From Vibrio mediterranei (GTDB taxonomy: Bacteria > Pseudomonadota > Gammaproteobacteria > Enterobacterales > Vibrionaceae): 64,000 bases of DNA. Shown here piece by piece: positions 1-8,545 of this stretch. The stretch's first letter is position 1. Every line of letters begins with the position of its first letter. The stretch covers positions 1 to 64,000 of the forward strand of contig NZ_FLLQ01000005.1 of NCBI RefSeq assembly GCF_900088415.1, written 5' to 3'. The notes beneath the pieces were generated by a model. It was not told the origin of the DNA and ran no database searches. It saw nothing but the letters and a program-made list of their open reading frames with translations. The position numbers and the translations under genes were made by a program.

Positions 1-449
1 GAGAATCAAGCAATCCCAATCGATGAATATCGATGTGTGAGGCAGTCTAACTATATGGCTACTAGAATATAAAAGGCATGACAGAATCGGCTGGTATTTA
101 TCCCGTCAGGTTCCCTCAGTAATGACAAATTGCTCACAAAGTTCATTGTCCGACGACAATTCTTTGAAATACCCAAACTAATGGTAGGAAAAGTAAGACC
201 CGACCCCATTGATTCTTGTTAAAGCACTGCCAGTACATGTAACCAGAACTTCGCGCCTTCGGCCTTTCACAGCAACATTTCAAGTAACTTTTTCTGACCA
301 TACTTCGTTAACGCCCTATAGATTGCTCGTTGTGAAAACCGTTCTATAAAACGCAACGCGATATGAAATTTGTGCCATACTAATTCTCAAACACACTATC
401 GAAGTATGAGCTGTCATTTTCACTACTAGTTATTTACAGGGGTCATACC
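1..449. other. left-edge intergenic stretch, no gene seen
   Basis: I see no convincing open reading frame, RNA gene or strong hairpin in these 449 bases. The last part is AT-rich and must carry the promoter of the gene that starts at 450, which has a ribosome-binding-like AGGGG about ten bases before its ATG. Confidence 0.5.
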
Positions 450-1049
450 ATGTTTCCATCACCTTTATTATTATCTCGACAGTTATTACAGCAGTCTAAA
501 AACCTAGTTACACCAACTCGACTGTGTAATGCTTTAGCCGTTATCGACAAAACCTCTACCGCTCTCGTGCCGATGACAAACTATAAGCTTAGTATTCCAG
601 TCTGCGTGTTCCCTAGGAATATCTTTGAGCAGTATGTGAAATCCAACAGGACACTCGGAAGAAAAGACGGTGTTTTCTGGGTTACAGACCGCAGTACATT
701 TGATAGCTTTGGCATAGGCCTGTCACACCTAAAAATAGAACGCTTATTGGGTATGGACCCAGGTTACTACCCAAGGGAACAAGACTTAGTTATGGTCGTC
801 ATCGATAAAGCCGAAGAGGATGACTTTCGATTACCAAGTGGCAGTGAAGGTGGTGCGAATGATAACTGGCGAGAAGGTGGCTATGCTGGTTGGCCACATG
901 CTGGTATGTCGACTCCAGAGAGGGTTGCTAGTTCGAGAAACAGTACGCTAGCCGAAATTAGCTCCGCTATGATGTTAGTGCAAGGGCAAGAAAATCCACT
1001 CGATGTATCATGTTCAATTGATGACGTATTCAGCCGCTTTCAAAAATAG
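450..1049 (+). CDS. hypothetical protein, 199 aa
   Basis: I do not recognise the family. The ATG is preceded by AGGGG at a good distance, so the start looks real. There is no signal peptide and no long hydrophobic segment, so a soluble cytoplasmic protein is likely. The middle (about residues 95-125) is acidic and mixed with hydrophobics. A Gly/Ser/Asn/Trp-rich low-complexity stretch follows (about 128-152) and then a Ser/Thr-rich C-terminus. It stands alone: its nearest neighbour is the chitinase gene, convergent and on the other strand. No function can be assigned. Confidence 0.6.
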   Translation: MFPSPLLLSRQLLQQSKNLVTPTRLCNALAVIDKTSTALVPMTNYKLSIPVCVFPRNIFEQYVKSNRTLGRKDGVFWVTDRSTFDSFGIGLSHLKIERLLGMDPGYYPREQDLVMVVIDKAEEDDFRLPSGSEGGANDNWREGGYAGWPHAGMSTPERVASSRNSTLAEISSAMMLVQGQENPLDVSCSIDDVFSRFQK

Positions 1050-1113
1050 TGCTGTTTAGTCTACGAATCACGTAAAAGAACACATTTCCGAGCAAAGCAT
1101 ACTCTCCTCCAAC

Positions 1114-1144
1114 AAAAAAGCCCCTCTGATACTCAGAGAGGCTT
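1114..1144 (-). terminator. rho-independent terminator of the chitinase gene
   Basis: Read on the minus strand, AAGCC and CTCTGA arms pair around a short loop with one mismatch, and a run of six T follows. It lies 26 bases past the chitinase stop codon. Confidence 0.75.
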
Positions 1145-1169
1145 ATCTTTGGAACTCAGAAGTTAATTA

Positions 1170-3341
1170 TTAGAGTTTGTCCCAAGCATCTGACCAATGC
1201 ACTGTTTCACCCGGTGCATACGATGGGTTTGAGCACCAACCTGTATAAGGCCATGGTTTACATTGGTATAAGCCGCCATCAGAGCCAGTGACGATATCCC
1301 CTTCGGCATAGGTCGCGTTAGGATCGTAAGCAGGATGTTCTCCCGGAGGAGGTGTTACTGATTCATCCACCACTTTAAATCCATGAGTCACCAACTCCGA
1401 GTTACCGTCACCGTCTGTCGCGGTGGCTCTGAATACAAAGTTACCGGCTTCAATAGCTGACAATGTCACGGTTAACGTCGCTTCGCCATTCACCTGCTGG
1501 GTTTGCTCGTATATCTTAGCGCTAGAGCTATCTTCGACTGTAACGGCGACAGAAGCAGATTCACTGGTTTTTATGACTGGGTTTAAAGTAACACTACCAC
1601 CAATCAAAGTGTACTGAGAGCTCAACCCATCGATAGTGAAGTCAAAACCTGGCGCTGGCGTTCCGCAACCATTATCATCCACTTTTCTCCATGCTCCCCA
1701 CTCTCCGGTAGTGCCTGGCTCATCACCACGAGTCCACCATTCAGCACGCCACGTTGAACCATTATGAGAAACGAGATCCCCTTTAGAGTAGGTAGCGCTA
1801 ACATCCCATGCGTTAGCACAAGAACTGCCATCAGCGACCGTTACTACACGATTTGCCGTAGTGGTTTGATTAGCACTGTCTGTTACTCGGTAAACTAAGT
1901 CGTATTTACCTAGTTTGTTTACATCCACACTGCCTTCTACATGCACTTGAGAGGTTAAGTCACCATCTTCTGCGTCAATGGCTTTTACCCCTTGCATTGG
2001 ATCAAAGCTGTCGCCCAATTTGATGGTGACGTCGGCGACGCCTTCAAACTCAGGAGCTAAGCTGTACACTTCCACATTACGGCTCTGTTTGGTCTCGTTG
2101 CCATCACTGTCTGTCACACTATAAATCAATACATAAGTACCGATGGTGTTAGTGTCGACCGAGCCTTCAACAGAAATGCTATTGGTTAAGTCTCCATCTT
2201 CTTTGTCTTTTGCTGTCACACCTGCATAAGGGTCGAACGCATTACCATGACGAACACGAACATCAGATACACCACTAAATACAGGCTTACCTTCACTTGG
2301 TGGTGGCGGTGTCTGACCATGTACAAACGCACCGTAGTCGTTAATAAACTGTTCACCGTAAGCCTGACCTGAAGCGTTGGTGCCCATGTCCCAGTTTACT
2401 GACCATGTCATCACACCTCTCAGCGCCTGACCTTGAGCCTTTAGTTGGTTAAACGCGTTATAGAGTTCTTGAGGATCTTGGACAAAACCAGTCGCCGCAG
2501 CGTCAATATTGGCAGGAATACCAAATACCAATTTATCGTGTGGAATCTTGTGGAAACCTCGTGTTCCGTTAGCAAGAGAATCCGAGATGTAATAAATAAA
2601 CTCTTGTTTTAAAGCGTCGTTGTTCTGAGCAATCCAACCAACGCCATCCACCCATATACCATCCCCACCTTGGTTATAAAACTGTGGGTTTATCCAATCG
2701 TAGTAGCCTTCTAGTCCGTTGATATAAGGAACATATTTGCCACCTTCCGTTAAGTAAGGAAATTCAGGGGCCATCGTAATTAGGAAGTTCTTACCTTGCT
2801 GCTGGTAGTGCTCTTTTACAATACGTAGCGCAGCAGGAATGACAGTTTGGTTGTCAGAAGCGGTTACCGCCGACTGTTCTAAGTCAATGTCCAAACCATC
2901 AAATCCAAACTTGTCAGTCAGTCGAATGATCTCTTGTGCGAATGCTTGTTCATCACCTGTCTTTAATTCGACATGAGCATCAGCACCACCTAACGCGATC
3001 AACACTGCTCGGTTTTGCTGATTAAGCTTCTCAATTTGTGCGATAAATTCCGGTTCAGAAAGGCCAATAGCGGGGTCTAGTTTAAAAGTGGGAATACGGC
3101 CTTCGCTGGTGTTAAGCACCTTCATAAATGAAACGTTGACAACGTTGTACATAGGGTCAACATCATCCAACGTAATACAAGGCGAATTACCACCTTTATA
3201 GCCAGCGCCATCACACCAGTTATGCCAATAACCAACTACAACACCAGCTTCCGGGTTCACCATCTCATTCGCTGATGCTGCACTCGCAATACTGCCTAAA
3301 CCTAGAGCCACAGCAAGATAGAGCGTTTTTTGCTTCATCAT
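1170..3341 (-). CDS. secreted GH18 chitinase with DUF5011-like and chitin-binding modules
   Basis: Endo-acting family 18 chitinase, 723 aa, exported to hydrolyse chitin. A signal peptide ends near residue 24 (ASA). The catalytic GH18 domain (about 30-345) carries the signature DGLDIDLE, with the proton donor at Glu155. Next is a PPPP linker, two tandem Ig-like DUF5011-type repeats (about 355-505; each has an EDGDLT motif), a CBM5/12-like module (about 510-560; WDVSATYSKGDLVSHNG), an Ig-like domain and a C-terminal second CBM5/12-like module (YDPNATYAEGDIV). The start ATGATG follows GAGG; the second ATG (3338) is equally possible. The gene is monocistronic with its own terminator. Chitin use is typical of Vibrio. 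Which named Vibrio chitinase it corresponds to is not settled. Confidence 0.93.
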   Translation of the reverse strand: MMKQKTLYLAVALGLGSIASAASANEMVNPEAGVVVGYWHNWCDGAGYKGGNSPCITLDDVDPMYNVVNVSFMKVLNTSEGRIPTFKLDPAIGLSEPEFIAQIEKLNQQNRAVLIALGGADAHVELKTGDEQAFAQEIIRLTDKFGFDGLDIDLEQSAVTASDNQTVIPAALRIVKEHYQQQGKNFLITMAPEFPYLTEGGKYVPYINGLEGYYDWINPQFYNQGGDGIWVDGVGWIAQNNDALKQEFIYYISDSLANGTRGFHKIPHDKLVFGIPANIDAAATGFVQDPQELYNAFNQLKAQGQALRGVMTWSVNWDMGTNASGQAYGEQFINDYGAFVHGQTPPPPSEGKPVFSGVSDVRVRHGNAFDPYAGVTAKDKEDGDLTNSISVEGSVDTNTIGTYVLIYSVTDSDGNETKQSRNVEVYSLAPEFEGVADVTIKLGDSFDPMQGVKAIDAEDGDLTSQVHVEGSVDVNKLGKYDLVYRVTDSANQTTTANRVVTVADGSSCANAWDVSATYSKGDLVSHNGSTWRAEWWTRGDEPGTTGEWGAWRKVDDNGCGTPAPGFDFTIDGLSSQYTLIGGSVTLNPVIKTSESASVAVTVEDSSSAKIYEQTQQVNGEATLTVTLSAIEAGNFVFRATATDGDGNSELVTHGFKVVDESVTPPPGEHPAYDPNATYAEGDIVTGSDGGLYQCKPWPYTGWCSNPSYAPGETVHWSDAWDKL

Positions 3342-3483
3342 ATTACCTCTTATTTATTCAATTTCATTACCGGATTCACTCAGCATTTAGATACAGCAAC
3401 GCATTGAGTTCCGTTAGAATTATATGATTGAAGTAAGAAATTAATCACATGATATACAGATACTTTTTGTATAGATTTTCGAT

Positions 3484-3504
3484 ATCGTGATCTTAATTCA
3501 CGAT
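3484..3504. promoter_or_regulatory. inverted repeat upstream of the chitinase gene
   Basis: Perfect 7-bp arms ATCGTGA and TCACGAT are separated by seven bases, about 145 bases upstream of the chitinase ATG, in a 335-base AT-rich gap (3342-3676). The arms resemble CRP half-sites, but the spacer is one base too long for a standard CRP box. The rest of the gap shows no gene. Confidence 0.35.
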
Positions 3505-3676
3505 GAAAAATCAATTAGTGAATAATTCTAGACCAAGGTAATAAAATGAGGCATATAGGCGAAAATTGCTTATATTTTTATCAACGAGTAGGAAATTTCC
3601 ACCAAGTAACCTACTGATAGTTTTCTCTAGAAAATAAGTGGCAATAGTCAACGTTTAAGTATGAAACTGCTTGTGT

Positions 3677-4159
3677 TCAGCCAATCGGTAAGTGGGAGGT
3701 ACTCTTTATTTCTTTTATCGACATATTCGACTGTAGCGCCGTGACACCTTTGACACGTCGCAACTCGCTAAGCCTGTCGTAGTATTGCTCAAGGCTTTGG
3801 GCAACTATTTGGACAATGTAATCGGCGCTGCCAGCAATGCAGCTGCACATAACCACCCACTCTACCAAACCCACAAACTCTTCAAACGGCTCTGTACTTT
3901 CAACATCATGATTACCTAGCGTTACCAATGTAAAGCCTGACACTTGTAGGTTGAGTTTCTGTCGATTGAGAACCGTTGTGTAGTTGTCGATATAACCCGC
4001 TTCTTCAAGTCGTTTCCAACGCCTCCAACATGGCGTTTCACTCAAATTCACTCGTTCAGCAAGTTTATTATTACTAATTCGACCTTCACGTTGAATGATC
4101 CTCAGTATGGCAATATCTATATCATCCAACTCATATGTAGCGCTTTCTTTCTTATTCAT
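3677..4159 (-). CDS. Lrp/AsnC family transcriptional regulator
   Basis: 160-aa one-domain-plus-sensor regulator of the feast/famine family. An N-terminal winged helix-turn-helix (about residues 10-60: LDDIDIAILRIIQREGRIS, then NKLAERVNLSETPCWRRWKRLE) is followed by a RAM/AsnC ligand-binding domain (about 70-150) of the alpha/beta type that oligomerises and binds amino acids. It is divergent from a LysE-type exporter gene starting 120 bases away, the usual arrangement in which an Lrp-type protein controls an amino-acid exporter. The effector cannot be told from the sequence. No clear Shine-Dalgarno precedes the ATG. Confidence 0.92.
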   Translation of the reverse strand: MNKKESATYELDDIDIAILRIIQREGRISNNKLAERVNLSETPCWRRWKRLEEAGYIDNYTTVLNRQKLNLQVSGFTLVTLGNHDVESTEPFEEFVGLVEWVVMCSCIAGSADYIVQIVAQSLEQYYDRLSELRRVKGVTALQSNMSIKEIKSTSHLPIG

Positions 4160-4278
4160 AGTTAATTTGGAAATTTTCTGCTCAATATGGGTTCGATATT
4201 AACGTAAATGGCAATTCTATTTCTAGTGGTTTCGATAAGCTAAATAGTGACTGCAACATTACACTATCAGGGGATTTT

Positions 4279-4878
4279 ATGAGTGCACAATTGCTCTTTG
4301 CGTTTATCGTTTTTTCATTTTCTATATCGATAGCACCTGGCGCTGGTAATATCGCGCTACTTAGTTTGTCGAGTCGGTATGGCTTTGTTGCTGTCTTACC
4401 TTTCATCGCAGGCAGTGCTTTAGGCGTATCGATTATTCTTGTTGGCTCAAGTCTCGGACTGACTAACCTTTTGAACTCCGAACCAATGTTATATACAGCG
4501 CTAAAAGTACTAGGGACCTGTTACCTACTTTATCTTGCTTGGTCGATTTCAACGCTCAAACTCAGCGATAGTGAGACGGACAAACAAACTGGCTTTTTCA
4601 GTGGTACGCTGGTTCAAATTCTGAACCCCAAGGCTTGGGTTGCGTCTTTAACTCTACTGACGCAGTTTCTGCCTGGTCAAAACAGAGTTCTATCGGATGA
4701 CGCGGTGATTATGGCTATTTTCATTGCAATTGGAGTGTCGTCTATGTGCATTTGGGCATACTGTGGTTCAGCACTCAATAAGCTACTGACATCGCCTAAA
4801 TACTTCTTGTGGGTCAACCGTGGCCTTGGAGCAAGCTTAGGAGTTGTTGCCATTGTGATGGCTGGACAATCTATTTAA
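4279..4878 (+). CDS. LysE/RhtB family amino-acid exporter
   Basis: 199-aa inner-membrane protein with about six hydrophobic segments. It has the LysE-superfamily N-terminal pattern: a first helix, then APGAGNIALLSLSSRYG (about residues 19-34) and a second helix with GSALGVS. The central loop has LNPKAWVAS, also typical of the family. Such proteins export amino acids or homoserine-like compounds by proton antiport. The ATG is preceded by AGGGG. It is divergent from the Lrp-type regulator, which probably controls it. The substrate is unknown. Confidence 0.88.
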   Translation: MSAQLLFAFIVFSFSISIAPGAGNIALLSLSSRYGFVAVLPFIAGSALGVSIILVGSSLGLTNLLNSEPMLYTALKVLGTCYLLYLAWSISTLKLSDSETDKQTGFFSGTLVQILNPKAWVASLTLLTQFLPGQNRVLSDDAVIMAIFIAIGVSSMCIWAYCGSALNKLLTSPKYFLWVNRGLGASLGVVAIVMAGQSI

Positions 4879-4886
4879 CCTCAATA

Positions 4887-4924
4887 CAAAACAGCCGTCC
4901 CTTGTTCAAGCAGGAGACGGCTGT
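4887..4924 (-). terminator. terminator for the GntR-ABC operon
   Basis: ACAGCCGTC and GACGGCTGT form a 9-bp perfect stem. On the minus strand it is followed by TTTTG. It lies between the convergent LysE-type gene and the ABC permease gene and may serve both directions. Confidence 0.75.
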
Positions 4925-4942
4925 CAGTTAGAGTGATATCGA

Positions 4943-5773
4943 TTAGCTAACGGTTTTACTAAACCTCAAACTCAATGTCCAAGCAGCGAACCCGATAATT
5001 GCGTACACACTAACATTCATCCAACCGGCGGCTGGAATCGCACTCAACGGATTTGGTGCCAAGATCGCATGTAATGGCAGATAGAAAATGTCCGAAAAGA
5101 ACTGGTCGACACCGTAAAATCCAAACATGGCTATCGGCATCCATCGCAGTACATAGATTGCAATAAGCATAATCAATAATGGAGAGTTTACTTTTTGCGA
5201 TATTGCCATAGCGCTAAGGGCCAATGGGAGCAAGAGTACACCGGCTATCACCATTCTCAAGTAGAAGCCTACCCAACTAAACATAACTGCTAGTAAAGAA
5301 GACTGTTTATGTAACAATGCCAATTGATGATCGGTTGAAGTATTGAGCAACCACAACAGAAAATCGGCAAAAAACACCAGTATTGAACACACCAGTGGAA
5401 TCACTAGCAATCCAAAGGCTAACTTAACTAGGTGCGTTTTCACATCACTGACTGGCATACTACGCCAAAACATAATGCTGCCTTCAGTACGTTCTTTACG
5501 CAGTGTTCGTGGAAAATACTGAGTACCCAGCAGTATTGATAAAAGCCCCGCACCACCTGCAATCAGCATGTTGACGTCGTTAGCCATTTCTTTATGGATG
5601 TCACTCACGTCACCACTAAAGTTCATGTGAAAGAACATATTGTGCTGCAAGGTCGAACTGCTCATTAAGCTAATAAACAAAAGTAAACCACAAGCAAATA
5701 GGAATAACGGAACTCGCGTTACAAGCGGGTTCTCTATCCACTCTTTACGTAGCATTGCCATAATAGAACGCAT
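4943..5773 (-). CDS. ABC transporter permease (YtrC/ABC-2 type)
   Basis: Membrane subunit of an ABC transporter, 276 aa from the ATG at 5773. This start overlaps the stop of the upstream ATPase gene by one base (TAATG) and has GGAGG just before it, so I prefer it to longer readings. About six hydrophobic segments are visible, with a long extracytoplasmic loop after the first. The sequence RTLRKERTEGSIMFWRSMPVS is characteristic of ABC-2-type permeases, often with export or antibiotic-response roles. It is the last gene of a GntR-ATPase-permease operon. The substrate is unknown. Confidence 0.85.
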   Translation of the reverse strand: MRSIMAMLRKEWIENPLVTRVPLFLFACGLLLFISLMSSSTLQHNMFFHMNFSGDVSDIHKEMANDVNMLIAGGAGLLSILLGTQYFPRTLRKERTEGSIMFWRSMPVSDVKTHLVKLAFGLLVIPLVCSILVFFADFLLWLLNTSTDHQLALLHKQSSLLAVMFSWVGFYLRMVIAGVLLLPLALSAMAISQKVNSPLLIMLIAIYVLRWMPIAMFGFYGVDQFFSDIFYLPLHAILAPNPLSAIPAAGWMNVSVYAIIGFAAWTLSLRFSKTVS

Positions 5774-6630
5774 TACACCGCCTCCTTTTGCAAAGCCAAA
5801 AATAAGTCTGCCAATTTCACGCCGTATACCGCCCCTAGCGTTTCTGCCTGTTCTGAAAAGTGTGAGTGCAGCAACCACTTGGTGCTGCCCAGTCCTTTCT
5901 GAGAAGAGAGCGGCTTCATAGCTTCAATTTCAGCGCGATATTCATCGCTAGCATCCAGAATGAAGTAATCTTCGCTGATGGCTTCCATTGAGCTTTGTAG
6001 CACTGTACGCCCTTGTTTAAGAATCAACACATCGGTAAGTAGATGCTCGATTTCACTCACCTCGTGGCTGGCGATAATTAGTACTCGATCACCATCATGG
6101 AACCACTCTAGAAGGTGGCGGTAGAAAGTATCTCGATAAACCAAGTCGAGTCCTAATGTTGGTTCATCTAAAATCAGTATTTGGGTATTGGTCGCAATGA
6201 CTACCGCTAGGTGCAATTGCACTTTCATACCTTTAGACAAAGCTTTGATTCGAGCACGTGGTTTGATGTCAGTTTGGCGCAGTAGTTCATCCGCTTTACT
6301 GCGGTCAAACCCTGTGTGCACCCCTTCGGTGTAATCCAATAACTGCGCCACGGTCATCCACCCAGGAAGCACATTAACATCCGAAATGTACGACAAGCTT
6401 TGCATGATCTTGTCACGCTGAGTTATCGGTTCGAATCCGTTGATACGGATGGTTCCGTTGTAATCGTGTGCGCCGAGTAAGGCGTTAATGAGTGTCGATT
6501 TACCTGCACCGTTGTGTCCAAGCAAACCTAGTACCTGACCAGCCTGTAACTCAAAACTGATATCGTGCAAGCCTTCACTTTGCTTACTATATTGCTTGGA
6601 TGCATTTTGCACACTGACTAAAGCGCTCAT
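5773..6630 (-). CDS. ABC transporter ATP-binding protein
   Basis: 285-aa ATPase. It shows Walker A (GHNGAGKS, about residues 37-44), a diverged signature (ALSKGMKVQ, about 136-144), Walker B (ILILDEPTLGLD, about 158-169) and the switch His (ASHEV). The C-terminal 70 residues are a family-specific tail. Its start overlaps the stop of the GntR gene by four bases and its stop overlaps the permease start by one, so the three are translationally coupled. This order matches the Ytr-type regulator-ATPase-permease operons of other bacteria. Confidence 0.92.
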   Translation of the reverse strand: MSALVSVQNASKQYSKQSEGLHDISFELQAGQVLGLLGHNGAGKSTLINALLGAHDYNGTIRINGFEPITQRDKIMQSLSYISDVNVLPGWMTVAQLLDYTEGVHTGFDRSKADELLRQTDIKPRARIKALSKGMKVQLHLAVVIATNTQILILDEPTLGLDLVYRDTFYRHLLEWFHDGDRVLIIASHEVSEIEHLLTDVLILKQGRTVLQSSMEAISEDYFILDASDEYRAEIEAMKPLSSQKGLGSTKWLLHSHFSEQAETLGAVYGVKLADLFLALQKEAV

Positions 6631-6998
6631 TGGTCACCTTTAATATGGGGTTTAATTTGCTGGACAAACTCGTCTAATGACATATCCAGACGCTGCAAAG
6701 TTACAGCAATTTGAGGGATTTGCTGCTCAAGAAAACGGGCTTTTTCATCAGCCAATAATTTGTTTTTAGCCCCTATCGCCACAAACATGCCTTGGCCACG
6801 CTTCTTTTCTACTAGCCCTTCATCTACCAACAACTGATAACCTTTCATTACCGTTAAATGGTTAATCTTCATGTCTGCAGAGACATTACGAACAGACGGT
6901 AACGGCTCGCCTTCTTGCCATATACCTTGGAGTATTTGTTGAGTAATTTGATCAGCCAACTGACGGAAAATCGGTTGACGATCATGCCAATGCGTCAT
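6627..6998 (-). CDS. GntR family regulator, YtrA subfamily
   Basis: 123-aa repressor-type protein. An N-terminal GntR winged helix (about residues 8-75: PIFRQLADQITQQILQGIW, PLPSVRNVSADMKINHLTV, GQGMFV) is followed by a short helical tail of only about 45 residues. This short tail defines the YtrA subfamily, which controls neighbouring ABC transporters. It is first in a three-gene operon and sits 20 bases from a perfect palindrome that is very probably its operator. Confidence 0.92.
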   Translation of the reverse strand: MTHWHDRQPIFRQLADQITQQILQGIWQEGEPLPSVRNVSADMKINHLTVMKGYQLLVDEGLVEKKRGQGMFVAIGAKNKLLADEKARFLEQQIPQIAVTLQRLDMSLDEFVQQIKPHIKGDQ

Positions 6999-7018
6999 TA
7001 GCGCCCCTTGACTGAAAT

Positions 7019-7042
7019 GGTGTTATATATATGTATAACACC
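7019..7042. promoter_or_regulatory. palindromic operator for the YtrA-type GntR regulator
   Basis: Arms GGTGTTATA and TATAACACC are perfect 9-bp complements around a six-base TA-rich centre, directly upstream of the GntR gene. Position, symmetry and the presence of a local GntR gene support autoregulation. No other copy was noticed in the window. Confidence 0.7.
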
Positions 7043-7094
7043 TAAGCTAACAGATTGGAAGGTAATTGTTTCTCACATAGGATTAGTGAAAACA

Positions 7095-7120
7095 AAACCC
7101 ACCTTAGAAAGTGGGCTTTA
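7095..7120 (-). terminator. weak terminator of the RNA methyltransferase gene
   Basis: On the minus strand, GCCCAC and GTGGG pair around TTTCTAAG, followed by TTTTGTTTT. It lies 27 bases past the methyltransferase stop. The stem is short. Confidence 0.5.
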
Positions 7121-7146
7121 CTCAACTACTTGAGGTTTTAAAGTCG

Positions 7147-7668
7147 TCACACGGCGACTGTTTTCACCTTTAGACGATTCTTATTATCTCGATTGCTAAT
7201 AACTTGTTGATGATCGTCGATCGGTCCTAACGACTTGGCCAAACGGTCATACAAGACAACATTGACGGTTGCCGCAAGATTCATGCAGCCATGGGTAGGC
7301 ACATAAACCACATGGTCGGCTTTATCTACTAGTTCTTGTGGTAATGAGCCATCTTCAGGGCCAAATACATAAACGGCATTGTCTGGATGATTAAATGAAG
7401 GAAGCGACGTCGCGCCGACGGCGAACTCGACACAAACAACTGAAACGTTATCTGCGACGTCAGCCGTTAAGTCATTCATCTCAACCAGCTCAATCCGTTC
7501 ATGGGTGTTTTGCGTGTCCGTTTGAAATCTCACAGCTCGGCTATAACGGGTTCCGTTATAACGAACTTGGGTTGCGTTATAGCACCCTGCTGCTCGCATT
7601 ACGGCACCGACATTCGTTGGGCTCTTCGGATTGTGTAATCCGATAATGACGGTAGATTCTGTTGTCAT
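7147..7668 (-). CDS. TrmH/SpoU family RNA 2'-O-methyltransferase
   Basis: 173-aa SPOUT-fold enzyme that should transfer a methyl group from S-adenosylmethionine to an RNA ribose. Motif 1 is present as NPKSPTNVGAVMRAAGCYNA (about residues 13-32), motif 2 as VFGPEDGSLPQELVD (about 101-115) and motif 3 as VYVPTHGCMNLAATVNVVLYDRL (about 121-143), which together form the knotted cofactor site. It lacks an extra N-terminal RNA-binding domain, so it is a minimal-length member. The RNA target is not known. It is transcribed alone. Confidence 0.88.
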   Translation of the reverse strand: MTTESTVIIGLHNPKSPTNVGAVMRAAGCYNATQVRYNGTRYSRAVRFQTDTQNTHERIELVEMNDLTADVADNVSVVCVEFAVGATSLPSFNHPDNAVYVFGPEDGSLPQELVDKADHVVYVPTHGCMNLAATVNVVLYDRLAKSLGPIDDHQQVISNRDNKNRLKVKTVAV

Positions 7669-7993
7669 TGATAGGGTTCTACTTGGTTTGTCAGATAATA
7701 AAAAGCGTACTTTGATGGCACAGGATTATGCCATAGAAACGTTATTCGTGCTGTTTTTGGTGCGCGTCAATATCTAGTCACCGTTCAGAGTTAGGGGTCT
7801 ACCTACTACAACAATATCTTTCCTATACAACAAAAGTGGCACCCCAATTCATTTAAACCTCTATTGAGGTGTTTGCCTTTATCATTAAGTATCATAAAAT
7901 TATTAATTACCGTTAACTTTGATACTTTTTGACAGCCTGAAGTGTGAATGAAGGAATACACTTAACTTCGAACTCACACAAAGGGACACCACA
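7669..7993. other. 325-base gap between divergent genes
   Basis: This holds the promoters of the methyltransferase and PEBP genes. It is AT-rich near 7880-7930. I see no gene and no strong palindrome. Confidence 0.4.
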
Positions 7994-8527
7994 ATGAAAG
8001 TATTTACTCAGTCAGTATTAGCGCTAAGCCTGTTAGCCATGGGATCAGCACACGCCTTTGAATTAAAAAGTAATGATATTCAAGAAGGCCATCCAATGGC
8101 TAAAACCTTTGAATATAACAGTTGGGGTTGTGATGGTGGCAACCAGTCACCGCAACTGACATGGAGCGACGTTCCAGAGGGAACAAAGAGCTTTGCAATC
8201 ACCGCCTATGACCCAGATGCCCCAACCGGCAGTGGTTTCTGGCATTGGATCGCCTTTAATATTCCAGCTTCTGTGACCGAGTTACCGCGAGGTGTGGACA
8301 TCAAAAAACTAGGGGGGCAAGAGTCTCGAATCGATTATGGTAGTGTTGGATTTGGTGGTGCTTGCCCACCAAAGGCCGATGGTATGCATCGTTACCAATT
8401 TACCGTCTGGGCGTTGCCAACAGAGAAGCTCGATCTTAATCAGGACACACCATCTGCGGTTATCGGCTTTACGCTTAATAATATGGCGATAGGCAAAGCA
8501 AAACTGACTGCTACTTATACACGCTAA
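7994..8527 (+). CDS. YbhB/YbcL family PEBP-like periplasmic protein
   Basis: 177 aa with a signal peptide ending at AHA (about residue 21). The PEBP (phosphatidylethanolamine-binding / Raf kinase inhibitor-like) signature is visible: AYDPDAPTGSGFWHW (about 75-89) and the downstream GPxxP-like region replaced by GGACPPKADGMHRYQF (about 116-131). Bacterial members are of unclear function; a small-ligand-binding role is usual. It is 15-18 bases upstream of an AraC-type regulator gene and probably co-transcribed with it. Confidence 0.9.
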   Translation: MKVFTQSVLALSLLAMGSAHAFELKSNDIQEGHPMAKTFEYNSWGCDGGNQSPQLTWSDVPEGTKSFAITAYDPDAPTGSGFWHWIAFNIPASVTELPRGVDIKKLGGQESRIDYGSVGFGGACPPKADGMHRYQFTVWALPTEKLDLNQDTPSAVIGFTLNNMAIGKAKLTATYTR

Positions 8528-8545
8528 CTTATTCAAGGGGGAATG

